This document shows, in pieces, positions 17,010-26,222 of a stretch of DNA of 52,748 bases; the stretch's first letter is position 1; each line of letters opens with the position of its first letter. This DNA is from JBMOLK01 sp049325575. Its GTDB lineage: Bacteria > Bacillota > Clostridia > Acetivibrionales > Acetivibrionaceae. Position numbers and translations under genes: made by a program. The notes under the pieces are model-generated. The model searched no databases and was not told the origin of the DNA. It saw only the letters and a list, made by a program, of their open reading frames with translations. Location of the stretch: assembly GCA_049325575.1 (NCBI GenBank), contig JBMOLK010000235.1:1-52748 (forward strand), given 5' to 3'.

Positions 17010-17047
17010 GGTATCAATTTATTAAAGAACATAGCTCCAAATTTCGA

Positions 17048-17878
17048 GTGGAGAAGATGTGCTTTTTGTTAAATATCAAAAGGAGCACTTATTACAACTG
17101 GCTTAAAAGGCCTGATAGCCAGCGGAAGCAAGATGACAGAGAGCTTGTATGTCATATAAGGAGAGTTTTTGAGGAATCAAGACAGACCTATGGAGCTAGA
17201 CGGATCAAGGTTCAGCTTAATAGGGAGAATATAGTCTGTAGAAAACACAAGGTTTCTAAGCTAATGAATGAAAATAATATTTATAGCAGGCTAAAACGTA
17301 AATTTAAGGCCACAACCTATTCAGACCATCAGTATCCTGTAGCACCAAATTTACTCGACCAAGACTTCAGTACTACAAAACCAAACGAAAAATGGGTTGG
17401 TGATATCACCTACATTGGCACAGATGAAGGATGGCTCTACCTTGCGGCTGTGGAAGATTTATATGATAAGCAGATAGTAGGTTGGTCATTAAATACACGG
17501 ATGACAAAGCAGCTCGTCATTAGTGCAATGGATAACGGAATTAAAAGACATAGCCCCGAACCAGGTCTGATATTCCATTCAGACAGGGGGTCGCAATATG
17601 CATCATATGACTATCAAGAGTTATTAAGAACGAATCAGGTAGCTCAAAGTATGAGCAGGAAAGGTAACTGTTACGATAATGCTTGTGGAGAATCATTCTT
17701 TGCATCATTTAAAAAAGATATAGTTCTGGGGAGAAAATTCAAGACTATAAAAGAGGCCAAGCTTGAAATAATTGATTATATAGAAAGCTTTTACAATTGC
17801 AAAAGGCTACATTCAAGTATAGGTTATAAGCCTCCCAAAGAGTATCGAGAAGAATATTTTAAACAATTAACTGCCTAG
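17048..17878 (+). CDS. IS3-family OrfB, DDE transposase
   Basis: 276 aa from the first in-frame start; translated mainly as an extension of OrfA, since its frame is open from 16977. An HTH_21-type region (SRQTYGARRIKVQLNRENI) precedes the rve integrase fold. The catalytic triad is visible: Asp in WVGDITYIGTDEG, Asp in IFHSDRGSQYAS and Glu in NCYDNACGESFFASFKKD, with 35 residues between the last two, as in the family. The C-terminus has the usual YIESFYNCKRLHSSIGYKPP. Intact, so the element may still be active. Confidence 0.9.
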   Translation: MEKMCFLLNIKRSTYYNWLKRPDSQRKQDDRELVCHIRRVFEESRQTYGARRIKVQLNRENIVCRKHKVSKLMNENNIYSRLKRKFKATTYSDHQYPVAPNLLDQDFSTTKPNEKWVGDITYIGTDEGWLYLAAVEDLYDKQIVGWSLNTRMTKQLVISAMDNGIKRHSPEPGLIFHSDRGSQYASYDYQELLRTNQVAQSMSRKGNCYDNACGESFFASFKKDIVLGRKFKTIKEAKLEIIDYIESFYNCKRLHSSIGYKPPKEYREEYFKQLTA

Positions 17879-18005
17879 TAAAAAAACAATTCTTAAAATT
17901 GGATAAGTCGAACCAATACATGTTATAATATTGAAATATTTACAAAGTATTCTTTAGGGAGTAAGTTACCAAACTGTGAAGCAATATAAAATGAAGCAAG
18001 ATTAA

Positions 18006-18170
18006 GAAAATATAAGATATCTAACTTTCAGCGTGTCTAGTAGAGTCATACCACTCCATGACACCGTACACCCTATAAAGTGGATAAACAGAAAGTATGC
18101 CGAGGATAAAAACTGGTGGATAGGGGTTTCCAAAAACTTTGCATTACTTAAAAAAGTAGCTCTTATCTAA
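18006..18170 (+). pseudogene. remnant of an unknown gene
   Basis: An open frame of 54 codons with no start or ribosome site, ending KWINRKYAEDKNWWIGVSKN then FALLKKVALI. The Trp- and Lys-rich text looks like a real protein tail but I cannot assign it. It lies between the IS3 element and the island's first gene. The rest of 17916-18198 shows nothing. Confidence 0.3.
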
Positions 18171-18198
18171 TCTAGACTATTTATATTGAGGTACTGCA

Positions 18199-18219
18199 AA
18201 GGTACTAAATAAGTACCTT
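18199..18219. promoter_or_regulatory. palindrome upstream of the island's first genes
   Basis: AAGGTACT-AAATA-AGTACCTT, an 8-bp perfect inverted repeat; a third GGTAC half-site lies just upstream (18190). It ends 13 nt before the AGGAGG of the next gene and is a plausible operator. Confidence 0.45.
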
Positions 18220-18245
18220 AAAAATATGTGAAGGAGGTTTGACCC

Positions 18246-18473
18246 ATGCTGCGACTTAATTTGGATCTTGAATCAAAAGGTAGACCTTCAAAGGATCCTG
18301 ACGAAAAGTATGTTAAGTTTTTTAAAGTATACTGCTCTGAAGAAGAGTATACAGACTTTACGAACTACTGCAAGGGAATAGGTATCCCGGTATCAAGGTG
18401 GTTTGGCGAAAAAATGAGGCGAACTCTAAGGACGGTGAAGAAAGTTGAACAAAAACCCAATAGAAGGCGTTAA
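18246..18473 (+). CDS. small hypothetical protein preceding an FtsK-like gene
   Basis: 75 aa, ATG 9 nt after GAAGGAGG. Charged, with a central EEEYTDFTNYCKGIGIPVSR that could be a ribbon-helix-helix or swapped-hairpin DNA-binding fold, and a strongly basic C-terminus (KVEQKPNRRR). It overlaps the translocase gene by 29 nt, so the two are co-translated. Small basic proteins in this position on conjugative or mobilizable islands often act with the coupling protein, but no family is recognised. Confidence 0.6.
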   Translation: MLRLNLDLESKGRPSKDPDEKYVKFFKVYCSEEEYTDFTNYCKGIGIPVSRWFGEKMRRTLRTVKKVEQKPNRRR

Positions 18474-20250
18474 GGACTTTATCGTAAATATTATTGTTAT
18501 ATGTGTACTTGCTTTTTTAGTAGGCCTTTCCTACATTTTAGTCAAAGATATAAGAGATCTTGTACCAGGCTTTAGTCATGTTGCCTGGACTTTAATTAGA
18601 CTTAGTACAGTTGTCTTCGTCATTTGCTTAATACTTTTAAATTTAAAAAAGATAGTACTCTTTACTGGTAATATGGCCCTGAAAGGCTTTAAAAAGCTTT
18701 CTGGTTTATTAAAATCAGGAGTTAAAACCAGTAGAAACATCAAAGTATCAATGCCATCATTGCCAATGCCGGCAAGGAACAATAAAAGTAGCTTTGGCTG
18801 CAACCTGCCTCCACTTTCACTCCTGGGAGATCTTACTAACTATAAAGAGTCTAGAGACCATGCAGATAATATTAAAGGCATTTTAAATAAAACCTTCAGG
18901 GATTTTAATCTGGACTGTACTGTAACAGACTATAAGATAGGTCCTACTATAACACGTTATAACCTTAGCTTATCTTCAACAACAAAAATACGGGAGATAA
19001 CATCCATCAAGGAGGATCTAGCAGCTAGGGTGAAGACAAAAAAACTTAGAATAATAACCTCTAACGGCATTTCCATTGAGATTCCAAACCTAAAAAGGCA
19101 GAATGTTACTCATAGGGATATCATGGATGAGCTTATAAATGAAGATCTTCCCCCATTGGCTATGGCATGTGGGAGAACCGCCAACGGCGCCCCTTACTAT
19201 ATTAATCTAGCCAAGGCTCCTCACCTACTTGTGGGTGGATCCACCGGGCAGGGAAAAAGCGTATGTGTTAATGCCCTCATTATTTCACTACTAATGCGAA
19301 ACTCACCGGAACACTTAAAGCTTGTAATGATAGATCCCAAGGTAATAGAATTTGAGTTTTATAATGATCTTCCGCACCTCCTCTTCCCTATTGCAAACAC
19401 CCTTGATAAAAGTGCAGAGGTTATTAAATGGTGTGTAAATGAAATGAATAGAAGGTACATAGAACTTAGGAAGATTAAAAGAAAAAACCTTGCAGACATA
19501 CCAATAGATCAAAGACCCTTTCCTGTAATAGTTATAGTTATTGATGAGTTAGCCGAAATAACCCTTTCGAAAAAGGCCGGTGAGCTCACAGACGATTTAA
19601 ACTCTTTAGCCAGAATGGCAAGAGCTGCAGGTATCCATATGATTCTTGCTACCCAAAGACCGGATAAAGATGCCGTACCTGGCCAGCTTAAGTCCAATAT
19701 ACCTAGTGCCATAGCTCTTAAGGTTTTAAAAGACTATGAGAGTAGAATAATCCTTGGCCAGGATGGGGCAGAAAAACTTATTGGTAATGGTGATATGCTT
19801 GTCGCTGCTATAGGTGAGGAAGAATTAATACGCTGCCAGGGTAGTTTCTTAAGTGACCAACAGATCGAGTCAGTTGTGGAATGGTGGAAGGAAAATTATG
19901 AGGAAGACATTAAGCCTAGGATAAATATTTGTAAAGGGGCCCCTGATCCTGTAGAAAAGAATGCTGTACAAAATGAAATACATACAGAGAAAATAAATGC
20001 AAATGCAGAAATAATCTTAAGAAAAAATATTTGTTACAGCAGAATATCTAATAATGATAATGAAATACAACTACCTACGATCAGGGAGTTGGCCAACAAT
20101 TTAAATATATCAACCAGACAAGTATTTTACCTGCTAAATCAGCTAAAGCTGGAAGGCTGGATTAAAAAAACAGGTACATCAAGCGATGCAAAAAATATTG
20201 TGATTATTTCTAAAGAAGAAGCCGAAAAGTGGTCAAAAAATTTACAGTAA
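18445..20250 (+). CDS. FtsK/SpoIIIE-family DNA translocase (island type)
   Basis: 601 aa from the TTG at 18445, 8 nt after GGTGAAG. Two membrane helices at about 10-32 and 48-68, then an FtsK-alpha/beta-like region (DCTVTDYKIGPTITRYNLSL) and the motor: Walker A GGSTGQGKS (about 263-271) and Walker B VIVIVIDELAEITL (about 360-370), then ATQRPDKDAVPGQLKSNIPS. The C-terminus (about 540-590) is a winged helix (PTIRELANNLNISTRQVFYL), comparable to the gamma domain. It is shorter than chromosomal SpoIIIE (about 790 aa) and resembles the TcpA/FtsK-like proteins of conjugative elements. It probably pumps or couples island DNA at the membrane. A cell-division role is less likely given the setting. Confidence 0.85.
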   Translation: MNKNPIEGVKDFIVNIIVICVLAFLVGLSYILVKDIRDLVPGFSHVAWTLIRLSTVVFVICLILLNLKKIVLFTGNMALKGFKKLSGLLKSGVKTSRNIKVSMPSLPMPARNNKSSFGCNLPPLSLLGDLTNYKESRDHADNIKGILNKTFRDFNLDCTVTDYKIGPTITRYNLSLSSTTKIREITSIKEDLAARVKTKKLRIITSNGISIEIPNLKRQNVTHRDIMDELINEDLPPLAMACGRTANGAPYYINLAKAPHLLVGGSTGQGKSVCVNALIISLLMRNSPEHLKLVMIDPKVIEFEFYNDLPHLLFPIANTLDKSAEVIKWCVNEMNRRYIELRKIKRKNLADIPIDQRPFPVIVIVIDELAEITLSKKAGELTDDLNSLARMARAAGIHMILATQRPDKDAVPGQLKSNIPSAIALKVLKDYESRIILGQDGAEKLIGNGDMLVAAIGEEELIRCQGSFLSDQQIESVVEWWKENYEEDIKPRINICKGAPDPVEKNAVQNEIHTEKINANAEIILRKNICYSRISNNDNEIQLPTIRELANNLNISTRQVFYLLNQLKLEGWIKKTGTSSDAKNIVIISKEEAEKWSKNLQ

Positions 20251-20276
20251 TTCTTTGGAATTCAATTGTTTTCAGG

Positions 20277-20350
20277 TGTTGTTTCACTATCAAGTTTCCT
20301 TATAGAGAAACGGGTGTTACAAGACCTGAAACAAGTTTAGTGAAACAACA
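20277..20350 (+). terminator. stem-loop after the translocase gene
   Basis: A 13-bp perfect stem (TGTTGTTTCACTA, 20277-20289, with its complement at 20338-20350) encloses 48 nt that hold further partial matches, and is followed by TCTTTTG. It is either a terminator or an IR-bounded small element. The rest of 20351-20530 shows no gene. Confidence 0.5.
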
Positions 20351-20530
20351 TCTTTTGTATAAAAATTTCCCGTTTTAGTGGTTTAAACTAGAGGTGATAC
20401 TGGATAGTGTCTTGTCAGGTGGTATAAATTGTTTTCTACTTTAAGTCTTTAAAAGTTTCCATTGGGATTATTCCACTTAGTTGGTACAGATTAGGCCATA
20501 TTTTTCTTTAGTTACAAGAACGTATGTACT

Positions 20531-21595
20531 TCAAGCACTTAAAGTAGTATCATTAAGAATTTTTTCAAAGTCATATTCTGTAGCTAGAAGTTCAAATGCA
20601 GCCTTTCTTAAAAAATTCTGATCTGTGAATAGGGAATATTCCAAATCATTTAAATATTCATATAATAAAACATTAAAATCAAATCCCGGTTTATCCTTTT
20701 CTTTTTTATAGATATGTATATAAAAGAAACTTAACCATTCCTGAATTTTATCTTTTATTTCTGCTGCATATCTCTTTTTAATCTCAAAAACATCATTCCA
20801 GGATTCAATTTCTTCATTTCTATTCAAGCTACCTGTTATATCAATCTTTAATTCATCGTCAATAATAGGTAATTTCCCCTGGCTGACTATTGATAATTTG
20901 AAGATTATGGTATCCATAAGATTATCATAGGGATAAAAAGCTTTTCTTCTTTTGGACTTGTCGTCATCCTTGAATAATAGATCTTTGGCTTTCTTATACC
21001 CTGTATTGCATTCACCGCATATAGGAACCAAATTTCTGAAGTTTACGCTATTAAACGGGTATTTTGTCTTTGGCAGGTAATGATCGTAATCATCCCTTTT
21101 TATATCATATTTCGAATTCAAACGGTATAAACCACAAAACGGGCAATACTTATATTTCTTATTCAATTCTCTTGATGCTTTAAAATGCTCTTTCATATCG
21201 CAATGATTGGAAATGTAAGCCGAGGTACTTAAAACCCCATTATAAAGATATGTAAATAGTTCTTCCAGGTATGTCTTAAGCGGATCCTGTATGTCTTTGT
21301 AATGAATAGGTTCAACATCACCACAGCAAAGCTTTTCAATCAAGTTATTGTTTTTAAAGCCCTCAATTATATAGTCCCGGGATGGTTTGTCCAGTTTTTT
21401 AAACGCTTCAAATACATCTTTCAGTAAAGCACTAAGCTTATCACATGCATCTACAATGCATTTAAAATCCTGATGAATTAAGTTATCTGTAAAAGTAAGT
21501 TCTTCTTCCTTAAACATTGTCTTAAAAAAGAATTCTATATATTGATGTAAACTTTCAATTACGTGGTTTTCAGTATATTTATAAGTGTAAAGCAT
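20531..21595 (-). CDS. HNH endonuclease, PtuB-like (Septu-type defence effector)
   Basis: 354 aa. The middle holds a zinc-ribbon HNH nuclease: CPFC at about 150, DHYLPK at about 168 (catalytic His), then N and PICGECN at about 190, with Lys residues after it. Such His-Cys4 HNH domains are used by PtuB of Septu and by some retron effectors. Helical flanks of 140 residues on each side are longer than in typical PtuB. The ATG follows the stop of the ATPase gene directly (TAAATG), so the two are coupled and probably act as one complex in which the ATPase controls DNA or RNA cleavage. Last gene of a five-gene operon. Confidence 0.75.
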   Translation of the reverse strand: MLYTYKYTENHVIESLHQYIEFFFKTMFKEEELTFTDNLIHQDFKCIVDACDKLSALLKDVFEAFKKLDKPSRDYIIEGFKNNNLIEKLCCGDVEPIHYKDIQDPLKTYLEELFTYLYNGVLSTSAYISNHCDMKEHFKASRELNKKYKYCPFCGLYRLNSKYDIKRDDYDHYLPKTKYPFNSVNFRNLVPICGECNTGYKKAKDLLFKDDDKSKRRKAFYPYDNLMDTIIFKLSIVSQGKLPIIDDELKIDITGSLNRNEEIESWNDVFEIKKRYAAEIKDKIQEWLSFFYIHIYKKEKDKPGFDFNVLLYEYLNDLEYSLFTDQNFLRKAAFELLATEYDFEKILNDTTLSA

Positions 21596-23233
21596 TTACT
21601 TATCATCACCCTTTGAATTGATTTGCTTTTCCTTCTTATTAAGATAGCTTAACAAGAAAAACTTTTCAGCAGATTCTCCAAGTTCCAACACCTCATCTTT
21701 AATTCTTTCAATATCTTCACTGGTTTCAATAGTTTCATTCTTCAACCTTTGAATGTTTTCGGCAGCTAAATCGGATATGGTATTTTCCTTATCGAATATC
21801 TCTTTGTACAAGATACTAAAAGAAGTACCATAAGTATGTATTTTAGGATTCTCTGCATTAACAATACTGTCTTTCCTTTCAAACTTGAACACATTATGCG
21901 TCTGACAGTCAGATAAAATAAATGGTGAATGTGTAGTAAGAATAAGTTCCTGCTGACGCCCTGCTGCCTCATTTTCAGTTATCTTGTTGAGAGTACTTAC
22001 AAATTTCGAACGCCACTGAGGATTAAAATGTGTCTCTGGTTCATCCATCAGAAATAACGTTCCAGGATCATCAATAAGAAGTACTGCTCCTATTGTTTGC
22101 ATCAACTGGTGTTCTCCATCTGAGAATTTCCTATAGTGTATAGGCTCCTTTACTCCATTTTTACATAAAAGTATATTTTCAATCCTGAAAATCAGATTAT
22201 CATCTGTAGTTTTCGGTATGATTCCGGCTAATGTAGAAGCATTTTTCGACTTCATTATTCTCTTTCTTTGGTAGCTTGGAATAGCATAAGCATTAAGGGA
22301 ATTCAGCAGATAGAATATGCCATATAGTTCTGCTGCAGAATTAAAATAATGTTTAAAAGCTTTTTGCGTGGCTTTATTCACAAAATAATCGAGAATTATT
22401 GTTTTCTTATCGGTTTTCAGCTCATCATAATAACAGGTAGCACATTTTTTAAGCTTGGTTATTACACTTTCAATAGTTTCATCTTTTTTGATATTATAAG
22501 TTTCATCAATTTCTGTTCCGGAGAGTTGTATTATAATTCTGAAAGAATGAAGTTTACATACATTCAGAATTTCATTTATTACATCAATCCTATTAAAATC
22601 GTGTATTAAATAATTGGATATGAGAATCAGTGAGTTTGTTTCATAGTCCATATAAAACATCCTACTACCTTCAATATCGGTTTTAAACTCATCCTTCAAA
22701 TTCATTTCAAATTCATTAAAATAATTGAACCTCATCTTAATAAACGGACTACTGATAAGCTCATTCATTCCGGAAGAATAGCCGATAATTTTGGCTGGAA
22801 GAAGCTCTTTCCGATAATTCCTGTCGTTTACCCATTGATAACCACTTTCATTCTTTATAAAAAATAATGGTGATCCACCTTTTTCCTTCTTAACTTTTAT
22901 CCAATCATATCTATAATCAGAAAAATCGGCATCCTTTATATCAAGAATCTTTTTCAATGGAAGTAAATACTCAATTTCATAACCATAGGATTCTTTGTTG
23001 TTTAACAAAAGACCTTCATTATCGTCATCTGAATAATTAAGGTGCATCAATTCAAGCTCATAAAATATTTCACTGAGAGCTTCCATAACATTTGACTTGC
23101 CGCAACCGTTCTGCCCCACAAAACATATGGGCTCAAGGAATTTTGAGTTTATAATGTCATTATCAAATTTAATTTCAAATCCTTCCTGCAACCCACGAAA
23201 TGAAGATAACAGCTTTAATCTAATTAATTTCAT
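21596..23233 (-). CDS. AAA/ABC-type ATPase, PtuA-like (Septu-type defence)
   Basis: 545 aa. The ABC-like ATPase is split by a helical insertion: Walker A GQNGCGKS at 40-47, signature-like FSDGEHQLMQTIGAVLL about 365, Walker B TLFLMDEPETHFNPQWRSK about 395 and the H-loop LTTHSPFILSDC about 440. No Toprim domain follows, which separates it from OLD nucleases; instead a charged coiled C-terminus ends in an HNH partner gene. The start overlaps the hsdS stop by 4 nt (ATGA). In Septu and retron Ec78-type systems PtuA senses infection and releases or activates PtuB. Confidence 0.75.
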   Translation of the reverse strand: MKLIRLKLLSSFRGLQEGFEIKFDNDIINSKFLEPICFVGQNGCGKSNVMEALSEIFYELELMHLNYSDDDNEGLLLNNKESYGYEIEYLLPLKKILDIKDADFSDYRYDWIKVKKEKGGSPLFFIKNESGYQWVNDRNYRKELLPAKIIGYSSGMNELISSPFIKMRFNYFNEFEMNLKDEFKTDIEGSRMFYMDYETNSLILISNYLIHDFNRIDVINEILNVCKLHSFRIIIQLSGTEIDETYNIKKDETIESVITKLKKCATCYYDELKTDKKTIILDYFVNKATQKAFKHYFNSAAELYGIFYLLNSLNAYAIPSYQRKRIMKSKNASTLAGIIPKTTDDNLIFRIENILLCKNGVKEPIHYRKFSDGEHQLMQTIGAVLLIDDPGTLFLMDEPETHFNPQWRSKFVSTLNKITENEAAGRQQELILTTHSPFILSDCQTHNVFKFERKDSIVNAENPKIHTYGTSFSILYKEIFDKENTISDLAAENIQRLKNETIETSEDIERIKDEVLELGESAEKFFLLSYLNKKEKQINSKGDDK

Positions 23234-24669
23234 TGTTTCACCTTTAAACTGTCAGTTATTATATATTGTATTTCTTTTTCATTATTCTCATCAAACACTT
23301 GAATTAGAAAAAGTTTATTTTCTTCCATGCATGCAAATAAGTACATTTTCATATCTTCATAGTTAATATCTTCAAAATGATTATTTATAGATTCAATTAG
23401 CTCATCAAAAGTAAACTCTTTTTCTCCAAATTCGGATTTAATAATTTTTATAAAACTTTCAAAGTTGAACCCCGTTTCATTTGCTGCTAGTTCCCCTCTA
23501 AACGCCTTTTGCATAAGGGAATTGAAAAGTGTTTCAAGTTCCTTTGTGGATTGCTTTTGTCTTTGCTTAAGTTTTTCAATTTTTTCTAAAACTTCGACAA
23601 ACTTATTTTGCAAATGCATGGGTGGTAGTTTAAATTCCAGCCTTTTGATTATTCCTAAGTTAAGACCACTCATAATTGCTCCTTTATTCTCAGCTCTTAT
23701 CTGTGCTAAAATATAAGGGTCAGAATGAATTGAGTATGAAATAAAATAAGGGTTAGCAATTTTCGTGTTTAGCGTTATTGCCGCAAGATGTTTTGAGTTA
23801 ATGGCACATCCAATATCATGCGGTATAACAGCTGATCTCCCTGTGGTGCCCATTATCGTTATAACTACATCACCTGGATAAAGTGTATACCTTTGCAACT
23901 TTTTATACTTTTCTTGAGTAATATAACGTCTTTCTCCCCAAGCGAATCTATTGTTAACTGCATTGTCAATTCCTATTACAGATATACCCTGGTTAACAAA
24001 TTCACTATGTAATAAATCACTACCAAATGGACCAGTTCGCATACTATTTTTTTTATCTCTAGCTAAATCAGAGATTAATTTCTTATCCCAATTTTCTCTG
24101 TCATTATTATTTATAAACATCTCAATAAAAACCGACTTCAAATACTTATCAGCAAGTTCGTCAGCCTCTTTACGTTTTAGCATTGCTTTTTCAACCTTTT
24201 CAAGAATTGAGACAATCTTCTTTTGCTGTTCAAGTGATGGAATTGGAACTTTCAAACTTACTAAGCTACTTCTATCTATATGTGGAATGGTCGCACCCGT
24301 AGTTCTACCATTTAAATAATTAAATTGGAATTTTAAAAAATAAAAAAAATAACGATTATTCAACTCATTTCTATCTTTTATCTCTAATTTAGCAATAGTC
24401 GAACCTACATACCCTTCTAAACCTGTACCTACCGTGCCCGAATTTGCTCCATCCCATACAATTAATACATCTTCTTGGTTACATTTCAATCCATTTTTAT
24501 CATCTGAAAACTGCGTTGACTCAACACCTCTAAGGTTATCAATATTTATTAATGGATAATAGTTTTCTTTCATACAATTTGTTATATTATTAATCTTTCT
24601 ACCCTTTTTAATGCTGACTAGCTCTTCAACAACCTTGTATCTCCAATTATTAGGTAACTGTTTAGTCAT
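23230..24669 (-). CDS. hsdS: type I restriction-modification specificity subunit
   Basis: 479 aa. Two target-recognition domains are separated by the usual conserved helices: LEQQKKIVSILEKVEKAM near 150-170 and LQNKFVEVLEKIEKLKQRQ near 355-375. The second is followed by LFNSLMQKAFRGEL, the normal end of HsdS. About 88 residues extend beyond this (FTFDELIESINNHFEDINYE, then FACMEENKLFLIQVF), reading like a winged helix and absent from standard HsdS. The overlaps with hsdM (4 nt) and the ATPase gene (4 nt) make one coupled unit. HsdS binds the bipartite DNA target and gives specificity to both HsdM and HsdR. The target sequence cannot be read from the protein. Confidence 0.9.
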   Translation of the reverse strand: MTKQLPNNWRYKVVEELVSIKKGRKINNITNCMKENYYPLINIDNLRGVESTQFSDDKNGLKCNQEDVLIVWDGANSGTVGTGLEGYVGSTIAKLEIKDRNELNNRYFFYFLKFQFNYLNGRTTGATIPHIDRSSLVSLKVPIPSLEQQKKIVSILEKVEKAMLKRKEADELADKYLKSVFIEMFINNNDRENWDKKLISDLARDKKNSMRTGPFGSDLLHSEFVNQGISVIGIDNAVNNRFAWGERRYITQEKYKKLQRYTLYPGDVVITIMGTTGRSAVIPHDIGCAINSKHLAAITLNTKIANPYFISYSIHSDPYILAQIRAENKGAIMSGLNLGIIKRLEFKLPPMHLQNKFVEVLEKIEKLKQRQKQSTKELETLFNSLMQKAFRGELAANETGFNFESFIKIIKSEFGEKEFTFDELIESINNHFEDINYEDMKMYLFACMEENKLFLIQVFDENNEKEIQYIITDSLKVKQ

Positions 24670-26222
24670 ATATTCATCATTTCCTTCAACTCATTAATTT
24701 CGTGCAATATTTCACTTTCAAGCCTAGTAATTCTCTCCATGATAATTTTCGGATTTTCATATTCAACTTCTTCATGTTCAATCTTTTTATACTTATTTAT
24801 AGATAAATCATAATCATTTTCCTCAATATCCGTTTTCTCAACCCAAAACCACTTATCATCTTTTTCCGGCTCAAGCTCAGTATTTTGCCTGCATTTCTTC
24901 CAACTCTCTATAATATTCGGAATATCATTTTTATCTGGTGTTTCAACTCTCTTATCATCCAGACTTAAGCCATCATACTGCATATCATAAAACCATACCT
25001 TATCAGTTATACCACCCTTTGTAAAAAAAAGCACTGCAGTAGAAACCCCAGCATATGGTTTAAATACCCCTGAAGGCATTGAAATAACTGCTTCCAATTG
25101 ATTCTCTTCCACAACCATTTTCCTGACATTCTTGTGTGCATTAGACGAACCGAAAAGTACGCCATCTGGTACAATAACAGCAGCTCTACCACCTATATCA
25201 AGAATCCTTTCAATCAATGCCAGAAACAATAATTCAGTCTTTTTAGTATCTACTACCTTTTTTAAAGATGAATTAATATCACCTGCATCAATACTGCCTT
25301 TAAAAGGTGGATTTGCTAGAACCACAGTATACTTATCCTTTTCCTCATAATTCGAGGACAGGGAATCAGCATATTGAATATCCGGTTCATCCACCCCATG
25401 AAGCATAAGATTCATTGCAGATATTCTAAGCATTGAACTGTCAAAATCCCTTCCATGCAACAAATCCTTCTTAAATTTTTCCCATCCTTGTCCATCCAGT
25501 TTCTCTCCAATTTTGTCATGTAAAACGCCATTTTCATCTGTAAACACGCTTTCAGGGTTTGTATACTTCCTCAGTATATACTCGGCGCTTGCCATCAGAA
25601 ATCCTGCTGTTCCACAGGCAGGATCGCAAATAACATCATCAATTGAAGGGTCTATAAGTTCCACAATCATCTTTATGATATGCCTTGGAGTCCTGAACTG
25701 GCCGTTCATACCCGCTGTTGCAATTTTATTAAGCATATATTCATAAAGATCGCCCTTTGTATCCGTATCATCCATATTTATTCCATCAATAAGCTGAACC
25801 GCCTCATACAATAAGCTTGGCTTCTGAATAAGATAAATTGCATCCTTCATAAAAGTGCCAAAACTTGTTCCTGTTCCAATTTCCTTTATGAACGGAAACA
25901 CATTTGCCACCATATTATCATGAATTTCCTGGGAGTTGAAATGCTTGAACAAAGACCACCTGCATTTGGTTTTATCTATCTTTGGACCATACTTTTTATC
26001 ACTCTTCTTATCTTTTTCTTCTTCATCATTTTCAAATATGGACTTATGCTTTATCCCAGTTCTTGCTGCCCTTTTCTCTGCTGCAGCATCATTATCATCC
26101 AGTCTCTTTATAAAAAGCAAATATGAAATCTGCTCAATAACTGTAAGAGGGTTTGAAATTCCCCCCGACCAGAAATTATCCCACAATGTATCAATTTTAC
26201 TTCTCAATTCACTACTAAGCAT
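24666..26222 (-). CDS. hsdM: type I restriction-modification DNA adenine methyltransferase
   Basis: 518 aa. An N-terminal HsdM helical domain (residues 1-140, LWDNFWSGGISNPLTVIEQI) precedes the N6-adenine methylase fold: AdoMet motif DPACGTAGFLMAS about 199 and catalytic NPPF in VVLANPPFKGS about 299. A C-terminal coiled stretch (IIMERITRLESEILHEINEL) pairs with HsdS. Typical length. It methylates the host target so the cell escapes its own HsdR. The start at 26222 follows GAGG and lies inside the last codons of hsdR (8-nt overlap). Confidence 0.93.
   Translation of the reverse strand: MLSSELRSKIDTLWDNFWSGGISNPLTVIEQISYLLFIKRLDDNDAAAEKRAARTGIKHKSIFENDEEEKDKKSDKKYGPKIDKTKCRWSLFKHFNSQEIHDNMVANVFPFIKEIGTGTSFGTFMKDAIYLIQKPSLLYEAVQLIDGINMDDTDTKGDLYEYMLNKIATAGMNGQFRTPRHIIKMIVELIDPSIDDVICDPACGTAGFLMASAEYILRKYTNPESVFTDENGVLHDKIGEKLDGQGWEKFKKDLLHGRDFDSSMLRISAMNLMLHGVDEPDIQYADSLSSNYEEKDKYTVVLANPPFKGSIDAGDINSSLKKVVDTKKTELLFLALIERILDIGGRAAVIVPDGVLFGSSNAHKNVRKMVVEENQLEAVISMPSGVFKPYAGVSTAVLFFTKGGITDKVWFYDMQYDGLSLDDKRVETPDKNDIPNIIESWKKCRQNTELEPEKDDKWFWVEKTDIEENDYDLSINKYKKIEHEEVEYENPKIIMERITRLESEILHEINELKEMMNI

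Larger units (their letters stand above)
16646..17915 (+). mobile_element. IS3-family insertion sequence (IS150-like organisation)
   Basis: The left end TGGAGTGAACCGGATTTGAT begins exactly where the oxidase homology stops; the right end is placed at ...CGAACCA (17915) because its inverse starts TGG and aligns loosely with the left end. The 1.27 kb length, OrfA/OrfB with a frameshift overlap and the DDE domain are all typical. No target duplication is visible and the oxidase tail does not resume at the right side, so a deletion followed or accompanied insertion. Confidence 0.8.
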
